Below are positions 9,002-17,046 of a stretch of 64,000 nucleotides of DNA, piece after piece (the stretch's first letter is position 1; each line of letters starts with the position of its first letter). The notes under the pieces were generated by a model. The model made no database searches. It worked only from the letters and a program-made list of their open reading frames with translations, and was not told the DNA's origin. The position numbers and the translations under genes are program-made. This stretch comes from Streptacidiphilus jiangxiensis (lineage in GTDB: Bacteria > Actinomycetota > Actinomycetes > Streptomycetales > Streptomycetaceae), in the NCBI RefSeq assembly GCF_900109465.1, contig NZ_FOAZ01000010.1:186001-250000 (forward strand), given 5' to 3'.

Positions 9002-9650
9002 CGGCGTCGACCGGGGCGAGGCGGTAGCGGCGGTGGAGCGAGAAGGCGCCGACGCAGGCGAGGGAGGCGAGGGTGAGGCCGATGGCGGCGTCGCGCGGGA
9101 GGGAGGAAGCGGCGGTGGGGGCCGGCGCCTTCGCGGGGGTCGGCCGGACCCGGAGCGCGCGCCAGCCGCCTCCCGTCGCGGGGGCGCCGAGGTCGGCGAT
9201 GGTGAGGCGGCCCGCGGCGACGGGGTGGCCCGCGCAGAACTCGTGGACGAGGTAGCTGCCGGGTTTGACGTCGGGGGCGATCCGGGCGGCGGCGTAGAGG
9301 CCGCCGTCCTCCGCCAGGGCCAGGCCGACGGGCGCGGCGAAGGCCGCCGAGCGGACCTCACCGGTGCTGGTACCTCCGCAGTCGGCGAAGGTTCGCAGGT
9401 CGACGGCGGCACCGGCGCGGCTCTGCGCGGGGTCGACGGTCATCGTCGCCAGCACCACCGGGGGTTGGGCCTTGGCCCGGTCGGCTGCGGCGGACCCCGC
9501 CGCGCCCGACGCCGGGGCGCCGCCGACGGTGACGAGCGTCGTGCCGCCACCGGGGGCGGCGTCCGAGGCGAGAGCCGGGCCCGTGCACCACACCGCCAGG
9601 AGCGCGGCGGACGCGAGTACCCCCGCGATCGCCCTCCGCCGCTTCGCCAT
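8994..9650 (-). CDS. Secreted or membrane-anchored protein coupled to the sortase
   Basis: Exported protein of 218 aa. A clear signal peptide (MAKRRRAIAG then a hydrophobic core ending near GPALA) starts at ATG 9650. The mature part has two cysteines (FADCGG and HEFCAGHP) that could form a disulfide across an immunoglobulin-like beta fold. A second hydrophobic segment near the C-terminus (IGLTLASLACVGAF) followed by basic residues forms a membrane anchor. This layout, Ig-like domain then C-terminal helix then Arg tail, is common beside actinobacterial class F sortases. No LPxTG-type motif is visible, so it may assist the sortase rather than be its substrate. The 8-base overlap with the sortase gene supports joint function. 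Confidence 0.72.
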   Translation of the reverse strand: MAKRRRAIAGVLASAALLAVWCTGPALASDAAPGGGTTLVTVGGAPASGAAGSAAADRAKAQPPVVLATMTVDPAQSRAGAAVDLRTFADCGGTSTGEVRSAAFAAPVGLALAEDGGLYAAARIAPDVKPGSYLVHEFCAGHPVAAGRLTIADLGAPATGGGWRALRVRPTPAKAPAPTAASSLPRDAAIGLTLASLACVGAFSLHRRYRLAPVDADA

Positions 9651-9735
9651 CGTCTCGTCGTCCCTTCGATCCGCCAGCCGGGAAGAGCTGACGCACCGTG
9701 AGAAATATGACGATCGCCCCGTGCCCCAAACGCGG

Positions 9736-9787
9736 GCTGGGCCGCCCGGGTGAGCACGGCGGTGCCGTGCCACCCGAACGGCCCAGC
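9736..9787 (-). terminator. Hairpin terminator after the NagD-like gene
   Basis: A 17-base arm at 9736-9752 pairs with 9771-9787 with two mismatches in the middle. The small inner palindrome GCACGGCGGTGCCGTGC sits in the loop. It follows the stop of the 9815-10648 gene by 28 bases. Confidence 0.7.
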
Positions 9788-9814
9788 GGGACGTCGAGCG
9801 CGTGAGCGAGGTGC

Positions 9815-10648
9815 TCAGATCTCGTCGACCAGCTCCGCGACCGACTTGACCACCCGCGACGGACGGTACGGGAAGCGCTCGACCTCGGACTGCGAGGTGA
9901 GGCCGCTCAGCACCAGGAAGGTCTTCAGGCCGGCCTCCATGCCGGACTTGATGTCGGTGTCCATCCGGTCGCCGATCATCGCCGTGGACTCGGAGTGCGC
10001 GTTGAGCGTGTTCAGCGCCTCACGCATCATCAGCGGGTTGGGCTTGCCGACGAAGTACGGCTCGACGCCCGTGGCCTTGGTGATCAGCGCGGCGACCGAG
10101 CCGGTGGCCGGCAGCACGCCCTCCGTGGAGGGGCCGGTCTCGTCGGGGTTGGTGCAGATGAACCGGGCACCCGCGTTGATCAGGCGGATCGCCTTCGTCA
10201 GCGCCTCGAAGCTGTAGGTGCGGGTCTCGCCGAGGACGACGTAGTCGGGGTTGCTGTCGGTCAGCACGTAGCCGATCTGGTGCAGCGCGGTGGTCAGGCC
10301 CGCCTCGCCGATGACGTAGGCGGTGCCGCCGGGGCGCTGTCCGGCCAGGAACTTGGCGGTGGCGAGCGCGGAGGTCCAGATGCACTCCTCCGGCACGTCC
10401 AGGCCCATGCCCTTCAGACGCGCGTGCAGGTCGCGCGGGGTGTAGATGGAGTTGTTGGTCAGCACGAGGAACGGCTTGCCCGACTCCCGCAACTTCCCGA
10501 TGAACTCGCCCGCGCCGGGGATGACCGTGCCCTCGTGGACCAGGACGCCGTCCATGTCGGTGAGCCAGGACTCGATCGGCTTGCGCAGCGCGGCCGGCTT
10601 CGCGCTCTCGTCCGGGCTTGCTTCGGCGGCGGTGTTGCTCTGAGCCAC
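9815..10648 (-). CDS. HAD-superfamily IIA phosphatase, NagD-like
   Basis: Cytosolic sugar-phosphate or p-nitrophenyl-phosphate phosphatase family member, 277 aa. HAD motif I is DMDGVL (nucleophile first Asp), motif II is LTNNS, the lysine motif is in GKPNP, and motif III/IV is IGDRMDTDI. The C2-type cap between motifs places it in the NagD branch. GTG at 10648 is chosen because GGAG lies eight bases before it; the longer upstream frame has no ribosome site. It stands alone between two terminators. NagD acts on nucleotide monophosphates in E. coli, but the physiological substrate in actinomycetes is not set by sequence. Confidence 0.87.
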   Translation of the reverse strand: MAQSNTAAEASPDESAKPAALRKPIESWLTDMDGVLVHEGTVIPGAGEFIGKLRESGKPFLVLTNNSIYTPRDLHARLKGMGLDVPEECIWTSALATAKFLAGQRPGGTAYVIGEAGLTTALHQIGYVLTDSNPDYVVLGETRTYSFEALTKAIRLINAGARFICTNPDETGPSTEGVLPATGSVAALITKATGVEPYFVGKPNPLMMREALNTLNAHSESTAMIGDRMDTDIKSGMEAGLKTFLVLSGLTSQSEVERFPYRPSRVVKSVAELVDEI

Positions 10649-10773
10649 GACCGTGTCTCCACTCTGGTGATCTGGTGAATCGCTGGTTGCCCCGACCACC
10701 GCCCAGCCTAATCGGCCGGGCGGCGCACTCGCGCCCCGTCCCGCCAGGCAGGACGAGCCCGATGCGGGTGCGC

Positions 10774-11109
10774 TCAGCGCACCTGATCGGGGTGGGTGGC
10801 GAGGACGGCGGTCAGCAGCCCGGGGAAGCAGGCGTCGAGGTCCTCGCCGCGCAGGCTGACGATCCGCTGCGCGCCCTGCACGCGCTCGCGCAGCACGCCG
10901 GCCTCCCGCAGAACGCGCTGGTGGTGGGAGAAGGTCGGCTGGCCGATCGTCAGCTCAGCGGCGCGGCGCAGCTCCACGCACGGTGACTCGCCGAGGCCCG
11001 CCAGGGTGCGCACGATGGCGACCCGCACCGGGTCGGCGAGTGCGCCGAGCACCTTGACCAGCCGGAGCTCGTCCGTCGCCGGATGGCGTTCGTCTGCTGT
11101 CGTCGTCAT
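10774..11109 (-). CDS. ArsR-family winged-helix repressor
   Basis: Small regulator of 111 aa. The winged helix spans most of the protein ([18 protein letters not shown], then [16 protein letters not shown] as recognition region). The CVEL motif contains the only obvious cysteine of the metal-binding helix position, and a single Cys argues against the classic CxC arsenic or metal site, so it may respond to another cue. ATG at 11109 is taken from the start of homology. It is divergent from the SGNH hydrolase gene with an 84-base shared control region full of ATCGA repeats, which suggests it controls both genes. Confidence 0.88.
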   Translation of the reverse strand: MTTTADERHPATDELRLVKVLGALADPVRVAIVRTLAGLGESPCVELRRAAELTIGQPTFSHHQRVLREAGVLRERVQGAQRIVSLRGEDLDACFPGLLTAVLATHPDQVR

Positions 11110-11193
11110 GACGCCATCATATCGACAACCATCGATTGCATCGACTATCGTCGTAGACATTGATGAGCATCGATGATCGGGAGGGGTGCCGTC
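11110..11193. promoter_or_regulatory. Divergent control region with ATCGA repeats
   Basis: ATCGA occurs at 11121, 11131 and 11140, about one helical turn apart, and the palindrome CATCGATG lies at 11168-11175, just before the SGNH ribosome site. The AT content is high for this genome. Probable ArsR operators and two back-to-back promoters. Confidence 0.6.
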
Positions 11194-12249
11194 ATGGCCA
11201 CCTGGAGCACCACCTACCTCGCCGCCCTCGGCGACCCGGCCGTGACTCCGGCGTTCATGCCGCAGCCGCGGGCGTTCGCAGCCGCGGAGACCGTGCGCCA
11301 ACGGGTCCGCGTGCGCCGCGGCGGCAGCGCCCTGCGGCTCGTCCTCAGCAACGAGTTCGGCACCGGGCCGCTGGTGTTCGACGCGGTGACGGTGAACTCC
11401 GTACCGCTGACGCTCGCCGGCGTGACGCGCTGGGAGATCCCCGCGGGGAGGACCGCGACCAGCGATCCGGTGGGGTTCGCGTTCGCCGACGGGGACGAGC
11501 TGACCGTGGACTGCGTGCTGGGCGCGGACGCCGGGGCGGGGGCGTTCCTGCACTCCGCCCAGCGCACGGGCGAGGTGCTCGGCTCGAGCGAACGGTTCGG
11601 CTCGCTCTACTGGATCACCCGGGTCCTGACGGACGCCCCCGCACGGGGTCCCGTGATCGTCGCCGTCGGCGACTCCCTCACCCGCGGCGACGGCACCTCG
11701 CCGGATCTCGACCAGCGCTACCCGGACCACCTGCAGCGGCGCGTCGGCACCACCGGCGTCGTCCTCAACGCCGGCATCGGCGGCAACCGACTGCTCGGCC
11801 CGCTGTTCGGCCCGACCCTGCCCGACCGCTTCGACCGCGACGTCCTGGGCGTCCCCGAGGCCACCCATCTCCTGCTCATGGCCGGCCTCAACGACCTCCC
11901 CGCGGGCGCCACGGCACCGGAGATCACGGCCGTGCTCTTCGACCTGGCGACGCGCGCACAGCAGCACGGCATCCGCCCGGTCCTCGGCACGCTGACGCCG
12001 ATGATGGGCAGCGTCTACGAGACGTTCCGCGCAGCGGGCAACGAGGCGACCCGACTGGCCGTCAACGAGGCGGTCACCGCGCAGAAGGCGTGGCCGGTCG
12101 TCGACTTCGCCGCCGCCGTCGCGGATCCGGCGGACCCTTCCCGCCTCGCGCCGCCCTTCGACTCCGGCGACGGCGTCCACCTCAGCGACTCCGGCGCGGA
12201 GGCACTCGCCGCAGCCGTCCACCTGGACCTCGTGGCGGCACACGCCTGA
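11194..12249 (+). CDS. SGNH/GDSL-family hydrolase (lipase or esterase type)
   Basis: Serine hydrolase of 351 aa. The SGNH blocks are in order in the second half: GDSLTRGDG (Ser nucleophile), GIGGNRLL (Gly), GLNDLP (Asn), and DGVHLSDSG with the catalytic Asp-His near the C-terminus. The first ~150 residues form a beta-rich N-terminal domain seen in secreted streptomycete GDSL esterases, yet no signal peptide is present, so this copy appears cytosolic. GGGAGGGG precedes the ATG. It is divergent from arsR and probably repressed by it. The substrate is unknown. Confidence 0.88.
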   Translation: MATWSTTYLAALGDPAVTPAFMPQPRAFAAAETVRQRVRVRRGGSALRLVLSNEFGTGPLVFDAVTVNSVPLTLAGVTRWEIPAGRTATSDPVGFAFADGDELTVDCVLGADAGAGAFLHSAQRTGEVLGSSERFGSLYWITRVLTDAPARGPVIVAVGDSLTRGDGTSPDLDQRYPDHLQRRVGTTGVVLNAGIGGNRLLGPLFGPTLPDRFDRDVLGVPEATHLLLMAGLNDLPAGATAPEITAVLFDLATRAQQHGIRPVLGTLTPMMGSVYETFRAAGNEATRLAVNEAVTAQKAWPVVDFAAAVADPADPSRLAPPFDSGDGVHLSDSGAEALAAAVHLDLVAAHA

Positions 12250-12384
12250 GGGGCGCGAGGACTTGCGCGACAAGCCACCCGGTGAGACGGGGCCCCGAAC
12301 CTCCAGGGCCATCCGCTCGTCAGTGGTTGCTCGCGCAGTTGCCCGCGCCCCGGACAGTGCGACTACCTGCGGGAGCCCGAACTA
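12250..12384. repeat. Dispersed palindromic element, copy 1 (between convergent genes)
   Basis: Left arm 12250-12270 (GGGGCGCGAGGAC...) pairs with right arm 12331-12351. It begins directly after the SGNH stop codon and its tail (CGGGAGCC...CTAC) contains the TAG stop of the minus-strand HAD gene. Related copies are at 48998-49071 and 59022-59153. It probably serves as a two-way terminator. Confidence 0.8.
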
Positions 12385-13071
12385 CAGCACCAGCGCGGGC
12401 AGGTCCGCGACGCTCGCCAGCACGTGGGTCGCGCCGTCCGCGCGCAGGCGCGGGGCGTCGTGGGCGCCGGTGAGGACGCCGGCGACGATGCCCGCGCCGG
12501 CGCGGACGCCGCACTGCATGTCGTAGCCGGTGTCGCCGATGACCGCCATCTCCGCGACGCTGTCGGCCGCGCCGGTGCGCAGCAGCGCGGCGAGCGCCAG
12601 GTCGGGGTAGGGGCGGCCACGGCCGGCGTCCGCCGGGCAGAGGGCCAGGTCGACCAGCTTCTGCCAGCCCAGGGTCTCGATGATCCGCTGCTGCGTCGTA
12701 CCGGAGAAGCCGGTGGTGAGCACGACCGTCAGGCCGGCCTCGCGCAGGCGGGTGATCGCGGCCTCCGCGCCGTCGATCGGGGCGCAGTGGCCCTCGCCGA
12801 CGAGGCGGTCGTAGGCGGCCTCGAAGGCGATGTTGGCGCGCTGGGCGAGGCCCTCGTCGCCGAAGAGGCGGCGGAAGACGGTGATCTTGCTCTCGCCCAT
12901 CGTGGCGCGCACGTCGGCGAGCATCGCCGCGTGGCGCTCGCTGCCGGCCTCGACGCCGAGCTCGCGTGCGGCCTCCTGGAAGGCGAGTTCGACCAGGCCC
13001 CCGTCGGCCACCGTGGTGCCGGCCATGTCGAGGACAACCAGCTTCGTCTGCTTCACAGCTGTTGCAGCCAT
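12382..13071 (-). CDS. Phosphonatase-like HAD hydrolase
   Basis: HAD hydrolase of 229 aa resembling phosphonoacetaldehyde hydrolase. Motif I is DMAGTTV, with the Asp nucleophile and the MAGT signature of the PhnX branch; motif II is LTTGFS; motif IV is IGDTGYDMQ. The Schiff-base lysine that true PhnX uses in its cap domain is not obvious, so a related organophosphorus substrate is possible. It begins four bases after the stop of the FAD oxidoreductase gene and forms an operon with it. This pairing recurs across actinobacteria and is usually assigned to phosphonate catabolism. Its 3' end lies in a dispersed palindromic repeat. Confidence 0.85.
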   Translation of the reverse strand: MAATAVKQTKLVVLDMAGTTVADGGLVELAFQEAARELGVEAGSERHAAMLADVRATMGESKITVFRRLFGDEGLAQRANIAFEAAYDRLVGEGHCAPIDGAEAAITRLREAGLTVVLTTGFSGTTQQRIIETLGWQKLVDLALCPADAGRGRPYPDLALAALLRTGAADSVAEMAVIGDTGYDMQCGVRAGAGIVAGVLTGAHDAPRLRADGATHVLASVADLPALVL

Positions 13072-13075
13072 CGGT

Positions 13076-14197
13076 CTACAGCTCCATCTCGTTCGCGGTC
13101 GCCTCGCCGATCGCGGGCGAACAGGTCATGCCACGGCCACCGGGGCCGGTCACCAGCCAGACGCCCTCACGCAGGCGCTCGCGGTGGACGACGCGGGTGG
13201 TGTCGACGCACTGGGCGTAGACGCCGGCCCAGCGGCGGCGGATCGCCGGCATCGGGCGGCCGAGCAGATCCTCGACCACTCCGCGCAGGTAGGCGTAAGG
13301 GTCCTCGACGACGTCGAAGCCGAAGGGCTGGTCGTACTCGTGGGTGTCGCCGATGGTCAGCGAGCCGTCGCGGCGCTGGACCATGAGCAGCTGCATCTTG
13401 TGCTCGGAGGCGATCGGGTGCTGCGGCTGACCGTCGTTCAGCCGGTCCAGGGCGGGGCCCTGGTAGGCGGGGTAGTAGCGGAAGCTGTCGCCGTCGGCGA
13501 CGGAGGTGGTGAGCGGCACGTCCAGCGGCTCGGTCTGCATCATCTGCAGGCGCACCCTGCGCACCGGCAGCTGCGGGGCGAGCTCGCGGACCAGGCCGCC
13601 GAGCCAGGCGCCGGTGCACAGCACCACGCGGTCGCCGGCGTGCAGCTCGCCGCGGTCGTCGCGGACGGCGTTCTCGCCGACGACCTCGCGGACCTCGCGC
13701 CCGCCGAGGAAGGTGTACCGGCCGGAGGCGCGCAGGTGGTCCTGCAGGGCGCGCTGGGTGACCCGCGGCTCGACCTGGGCGTCGTGCGGCGACCAGAGCG
13801 CGCCGAGGAGCTTGCCGCCGAGCGCCGGGTTGGCCTCGCGGACGGCGTCCTCGTCCAGCCACTCCCAGCCGCGGCGGGCGGCGTCGGGGCGGGCGACGAC
13901 CTCGGCGGCGACGGCTCGCTCCGCCTCGGTGCGCACCACGGTGAGCGAGCCGGAGGGGCGGAACCCGACCCCCGGCACCTCGGCGGCGATGCCCTCCCAC
14001 AGCTCACGGGCCCGCAGCGCGGTGTCGAGCTCGGCTCCCTCGGACCGGCCGCCGACCCAGACCAGGCCGAAGTTGCGCACGGACGCGCCGCGCGCCTGCT
14101 CCTCGCGCTCCAGGTGGACGACCTCATGACCGCGCTGGACCGCATGCCAGGCATGCATGGTCCCCAGCGCTCCTGCTCCCACAACGATGACCTTCAC
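13076..14197 (-). CDS. FAD-dependent oxidoreductase of the TIGR03364 (DAO) family
   Basis: Flavin amine oxidase of 373 aa. The N-terminal dinucleotide fold reads VIVVGAGALGTMHAWHAVQRG, then the family marker RNFGLVW. C-terminal GPGGRGMTCSPAIGEATA closes the FAD site. The family was named for its neighbourhood with phosphonate genes and may oxidise an aminoalkylphosphonate to the aldehyde that the adjacent PhnX-like hydrolase cleaves. GTG at 14197 has GAAGG eight bases upstream. A GntR regulator gene lies 136 bases upstream on the same strand. The substrate is inferred from context only. Confidence 0.85.
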   Translation of the reverse strand: MKVIVVGAGALGTMHAWHAVQRGHEVVHLEREEQARGASVRNFGLVWVGGRSEGAELDTALRARELWEGIAAEVPGVGFRPSGSLTVVRTEAERAVAAEVVARPDAARRGWEWLDEDAVREANPALGGKLLGALWSPHDAQVEPRVTQRALQDHLRASGRYTFLGGREVREVVGENAVRDDRGELHAGDRVVLCTGAWLGGLVRELAPQLPVRRVRLQMMQTEPLDVPLTTSVADGDSFRYYPAYQGPALDRLNDGQPQHPIASEHKMQLLMVQRRDGSLTIGDTHEYDQPFGFDVVEDPYAYLRGVVEDLLGRPMPAIRRRWAGVYAQCVDTTRVVHRERLREGVWLVTGPGGRGMTCSPAIGEATANEMEL

Positions 14198-14272
14198 GCC
14201 GACGACCTTCGATCTCCGCGGTTGCGCGACGGGACCTTCCCGGTGAATCCAGCATGAACAGCGGCGGCACGT

Positions 14273-14285
14273 TTGGACTAGACCC
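14273..14285. promoter_or_regulatory. GntR/HutC-type palindrome upstream of the FAD oxidoreductase
   Basis: TTGGACTAGACCC (GGTCTAGTCC on the other strand) is a near-palindrome close to the TGGTCTAGACCA sites used by DasR-like regulators. It lies 76 bases before the oxidoreductase start and directly downstream of the local GntR gene. That local regulator is the likely binder, with DasR as the alternative. Confidence 0.5.
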
Positions 14286-14333
14286 GTTATCGTTTTGTGA
14301 CCAAAGAGCCTCGTTCCCCCTTCGGCGGCACGG

Positions 14334-15116
14334 CTACTCGGCCGCCCGGAGCTCGGTGGAGAAACTGAAGCGGTCACCCCGGTAGAGCGTGCGGACGCGC
14401 TCGAACGCCCGCCCCCGCACGTCCCAACTGCGCCGGTGCAGCAGCAGCATGGGCAGCGCCGGGGGCGTGCCGATGAGCAACGCCTCGCGCGGGGTGGCGA
14501 GCACCGTCTCGATCCGCTCCTCGCCGCCACCGGAGACCAGGCCGCCGGCGTCGCGGGCATAGGCGTAGAACGAGCCGACGGGGTCGAAGTCGTCGTCCAG
14601 GCGCGGCAGCAGCGCCACCGGCGCATAGGTGCTCTCCAGGCCGACGCGCTCGTCGTCGACGAGCAGGACGCGCTCCAGGTGCCAGACGAAGTCGCCGCGC
14701 TCGACGCCGAGTTCGCTCGCGGCGTCGGCGTCGGCGGCGAACCGCTCCAGGCCGATCAGGCGGCGACCCGGGGTGTGCCCCCGCTTGCGCACGCCCTCGG
14801 TGTAGGAGCCGAGGGCGAGCGGCTGCTCGATCTTCGGTCCGGCCACGACGGTGCCGCGGCCCTGGCGGCGGACCCGCCCCTCCAGCAGCAGCTCACGCAG
14901 GGCGAGCCGCAGGGTCTCCCGGGCGACGCCGTAGCGCTCGGCCAGCTCACGCTCGGCCGGCAGCGTGGCGCCCTCGCCCAATTCGTCCAGGAGCTCCGTC
15001 AGTTGCGCCTTGGCGAGGTAGTACTTGGGCATCCGGCCGTGTTCGGGGATGCCGGCCCGGACGGGAGCGCCGGGCGCGTGCGGCAGGCGCGGCGCCTGCG
15101 AGGGTGGTGGACTCAC
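14334..15116 (-). CDS. GntR-family regulator with UTRA effector domain (HutC/DasR-like)
   Basis: Transcription factor of 260 aa from the GTG at 15116. The winged helix covers the N-terminal third (LPAERELAERYGVARETLRLALRELL, then GRGTVVAGPKI). The UTRA domain ends with ETVLATPREALLIGTPP and RTLYRGDRFSF, very close in layout to DasR. The GTG overlaps the sortase stop (GTGA), so it appears coupled to the upstream sortase gene. An ATG at 15032 would remove a 28-residue Pro-rich leader and is a fair alternative, because the family usually begins shortly before PKYY. It probably controls the FAD oxidoreductase and PhnX-like pair just downstream. Confidence 0.86.
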   Translation of the reverse strand: MSPPPSQAPRLPHAPGAPVRAGIPEHGRMPKYYLAKAQLTELLDELGEGATLPAERELAERYGVARETLRLALRELLLEGRVRRQGRGTVVAGPKIEQPLALGSYTEGVRKRGHTPGRRLIGLERFAADADAASELGVERGDFVWHLERVLLVDDERVGLESTYAPVALLPRLDDDFDPVGSFYAYARDAGGLVSGGGEERIETVLATPREALLIGTPPALPMLLLHRRSWDVRGRAFERVRTLYRGDRFSFSTELRAAE

Positions 15117-15931
15117 GCCCCCACGGTAACCGGCCGCGGCTGTTCGCCGACCAGATGTCCCCAGACCACCATCCGGTAGAGCGAGGTGAACGGGGGCGTG
15201 CAGGTGGTGAGGGTGATGTAGTGGCCGGCCGTGCGGTAACCGTAGCGGCCGGAGGGATGGTCGGTGCTGTACGGCTCGGGCAGCACCACGGTGCCGTCGC
15301 TCGGCTCGGTCTCGGGCAGGATCGAGTCGACCTGGTAGACGTAGTCCCACCCGGCGACCTCGACGATCACGGCGTCGCCGACCCGGATCCGGTCGAGGTA
15401 CCGGAACGGCTGGCCGTGCGTGTTGCGGTGCCCCGCGACGGCGAAGTTGCCCGCCTGGCCCGGCATGGCCGTGCCGGGGTAGTGGCCGATGTAGCCGTGG
15501 TTGAGCACGGCGTACTTGTCGACGCCCTCCGCGACGGGGAAGACCAGGCCGAGCGTGGGGATGCGGATCACCGCGAAGGCGGTGAGGTCGCGGGCCATGG
15601 AGTCGATGCCCGTCCCGCCGCTCCCGCCCCGACCACCACCGCCGGTTCCGGACGCGGGCGGGGGCGCGGGGGTCCCGCTCGGCGACGCGCCGGCGGTCGG
15701 ACCCGGCGCGGACGAGGGGGCCTGCGCCTGCTGCCGGGCCTGGCGCTGCGCCTGCGCGTCCCACTGGCGTTCCAGCGCGGAGACCGTCTGCGCGGCGTTG
15801 GCCTCGGCGGCGCGGTTGGTCCACCACAGCTCGTACGTCGCCAGCAGGACCGTCACCAGCCCCAGGGTGACCGCCAGTTCGCCGAAGAGGATGAGGCCGC
15901 GGCGCAGTCCCCACAGCCACCGCGGTCTCAT
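15113..15931 (-). CDS. Class E sortase
   Basis: Membrane cysteine transpeptidase of 272 aa. One N-terminal helix (FGELAVTLGLVTVLLATYELWW) is followed by a Gln/Ala coil, a Pro/Gly/Ser linker and the catalytic barrel: AVAGHRNTHG (His), TLTTCTPPFTS (Cys nucleophile) and a C-terminal LYRMVVWG (Arg). Class E enzymes of Streptomyces usually attach LAxTG proteins such as chaplins and often occur in pairs; only one is here and no LAxTG substrate gene is next to it. GGGGAG precedes the ATG at 15931. Its stop overlaps the start of the GntR gene. Confidence 0.9.
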   Translation of the reverse strand: MRPRWLWGLRRGLILFGELAVTLGLVTVLLATYELWWTNRAAEANAAQTVSALERQWDAQAQRQARQQAQAPSSAPGPTAGASPSGTPAPPPASGTGGGGRGGSGGTGIDSMARDLTAFAVIRIPTLGLVFPVAEGVDKYAVLNHGYIGHYPGTAMPGQAGNFAVAGHRNTHGQPFRYLDRIRVGDAVIVEVAGWDYVYQVDSILPETEPSDGTVVLPEPYSTDHPSGRYGYRTAGHYITLTTCTPPFTSLYRMVVWGHLVGEQPRPVTVGA

Positions 15932-15980
15932 CCCGGCTCCCCACGCGTCGAACCCCAGAGATCTCTGACGCGCCGTCAGA

Positions 15981-17015
15981 TTACGCCTCCCGGCGCCACC
16001 CCGCCAGATGCGCGTCGATCTCACCGAGCAGACGGGCCTTGCCGGCGTCGTCGAGGAACGAGGAGCGGACGCCGTTGCGGGCCAGCTCCGCGACGCCGGC
16101 CTCGTCCAGTCCGAGCAGGGCGGCGACGACCTCGTACTCGTGGTTCAGATCGGTGCCGAACATCGGCGGGTCGTCGCTGTTGACGGTCACCACCAGGCCG
16201 GCGTCGACCATCTGCCGGATCGGGTGCTCCTCCATCCGCTCCACCACGCGGGTGGCGATGTTCGAGGTCGGGCAGACCTCCAACGGGATGCGGTGCTCAC
16301 CGAGATGGTCCACCAGCGCCGGGTCCTTGACGGACTGCGTGCCGTGCCCGATCCGCTCCGCGCCGAGGAAGCGCAGGGCGTCCCAGACGGTCTCCGGCCC
16401 GGTGCTCTCCCCCGCGTGCGGCACGCTGTGCAGGCCGGCCGCGCGCGCCCGGTCGAAGAACGGCTGGAACTGCGGCCGCGGCACCCCGATCTCGGGCCCG
16501 CCGAGCCCGAAGCTCACCAGCCCGTCCGGCCGCAGGTCGAGCGCGAGACGCTCGGTCACCTCGGCGGACTCCAGTCCCGCCTCGCCGGGGATGTCGAAGC
16601 ACCAGCGCAGGGTGACGCCCAACTCCTTCTCCGCGGCGTGGCGCGCGTCCTCGATGGCCTCCATGAAGGCCTCGCCCGGGATGCCGCGCCTGACGGAGCT
16701 GTACGGGGTGACGGTCAGCTCGGCGTAGCGGATGTTCTGCCGGGCCATGTCCTGCGCGACACCGTAGGTGAGCGCGCGCACGTCCTCGGCGTCGCGGATC
16801 AGGTCCACGACGGAGAGATAGACCTCGATGAAGTGGCCGAAGTCGGTGAACTCGAAGTACTTCGCCAGCGCGTCCGGATCCGTCGGCACGGACGTCCGCC
16901 CCTCGTACCGCGCTGCCAGTCCGGCGACGACGTGGGGGGAGGCGGAGCCGACGTGGTGGACGTGGAGCTCGGCCTTGGGCATTCCCGCCACGAAGGCGCG
17001 CAGGTTGTCAGTCAT
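15981..17015 (-). CDS. Adenosine/aminodeoxyfutalosine deaminase family enzyme
   Basis: Zinc amidohydrolase of 344 aa. The first metal motif is ELHVHHVGSAS, where ordinary adenosine deaminases have HxHL(D/E)G. HAGE, GHGTQS, CPTSN and NSDDPPMFGT follow in the usual order and supply the catalytic Glu and Asp. The altered first motif and PPMFGT fit the branch that includes aminodeoxyfutalosine deaminase of the menaquinone pathway better than housekeeping adenosine deaminase, though I cannot settle this by eye. ATG at 17015 gives the normal N-terminus; a GTG three codons upstream also exists. It lies 49 bases upstream of the class E sortase gene. Confidence 0.82.
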   Translation of the reverse strand: MTDNLRAFVAGMPKAELHVHHVGSASPHVVAGLAARYEGRTSVPTDPDALAKYFEFTDFGHFIEVYLSVVDLIRDAEDVRALTYGVAQDMARQNIRYAELTVTPYSSVRRGIPGEAFMEAIEDARHAAEKELGVTLRWCFDIPGEAGLESAEVTERLALDLRPDGLVSFGLGGPEIGVPRPQFQPFFDRARAAGLHSVPHAGESTGPETVWDALRFLGAERIGHGTQSVKDPALVDHLGEHRIPLEVCPTSNIATRVVERMEEHPIRQMVDAGLVVTVNSDDPPMFGTDLNHEYEVVAALLGLDEAGVAELARNGVRSSFLDDAGKARLLGEIDAHLAGWRREA

Positions 17016-17046
17016 GGTCCACACACTCTCACGGGCGGCCCCGAGG

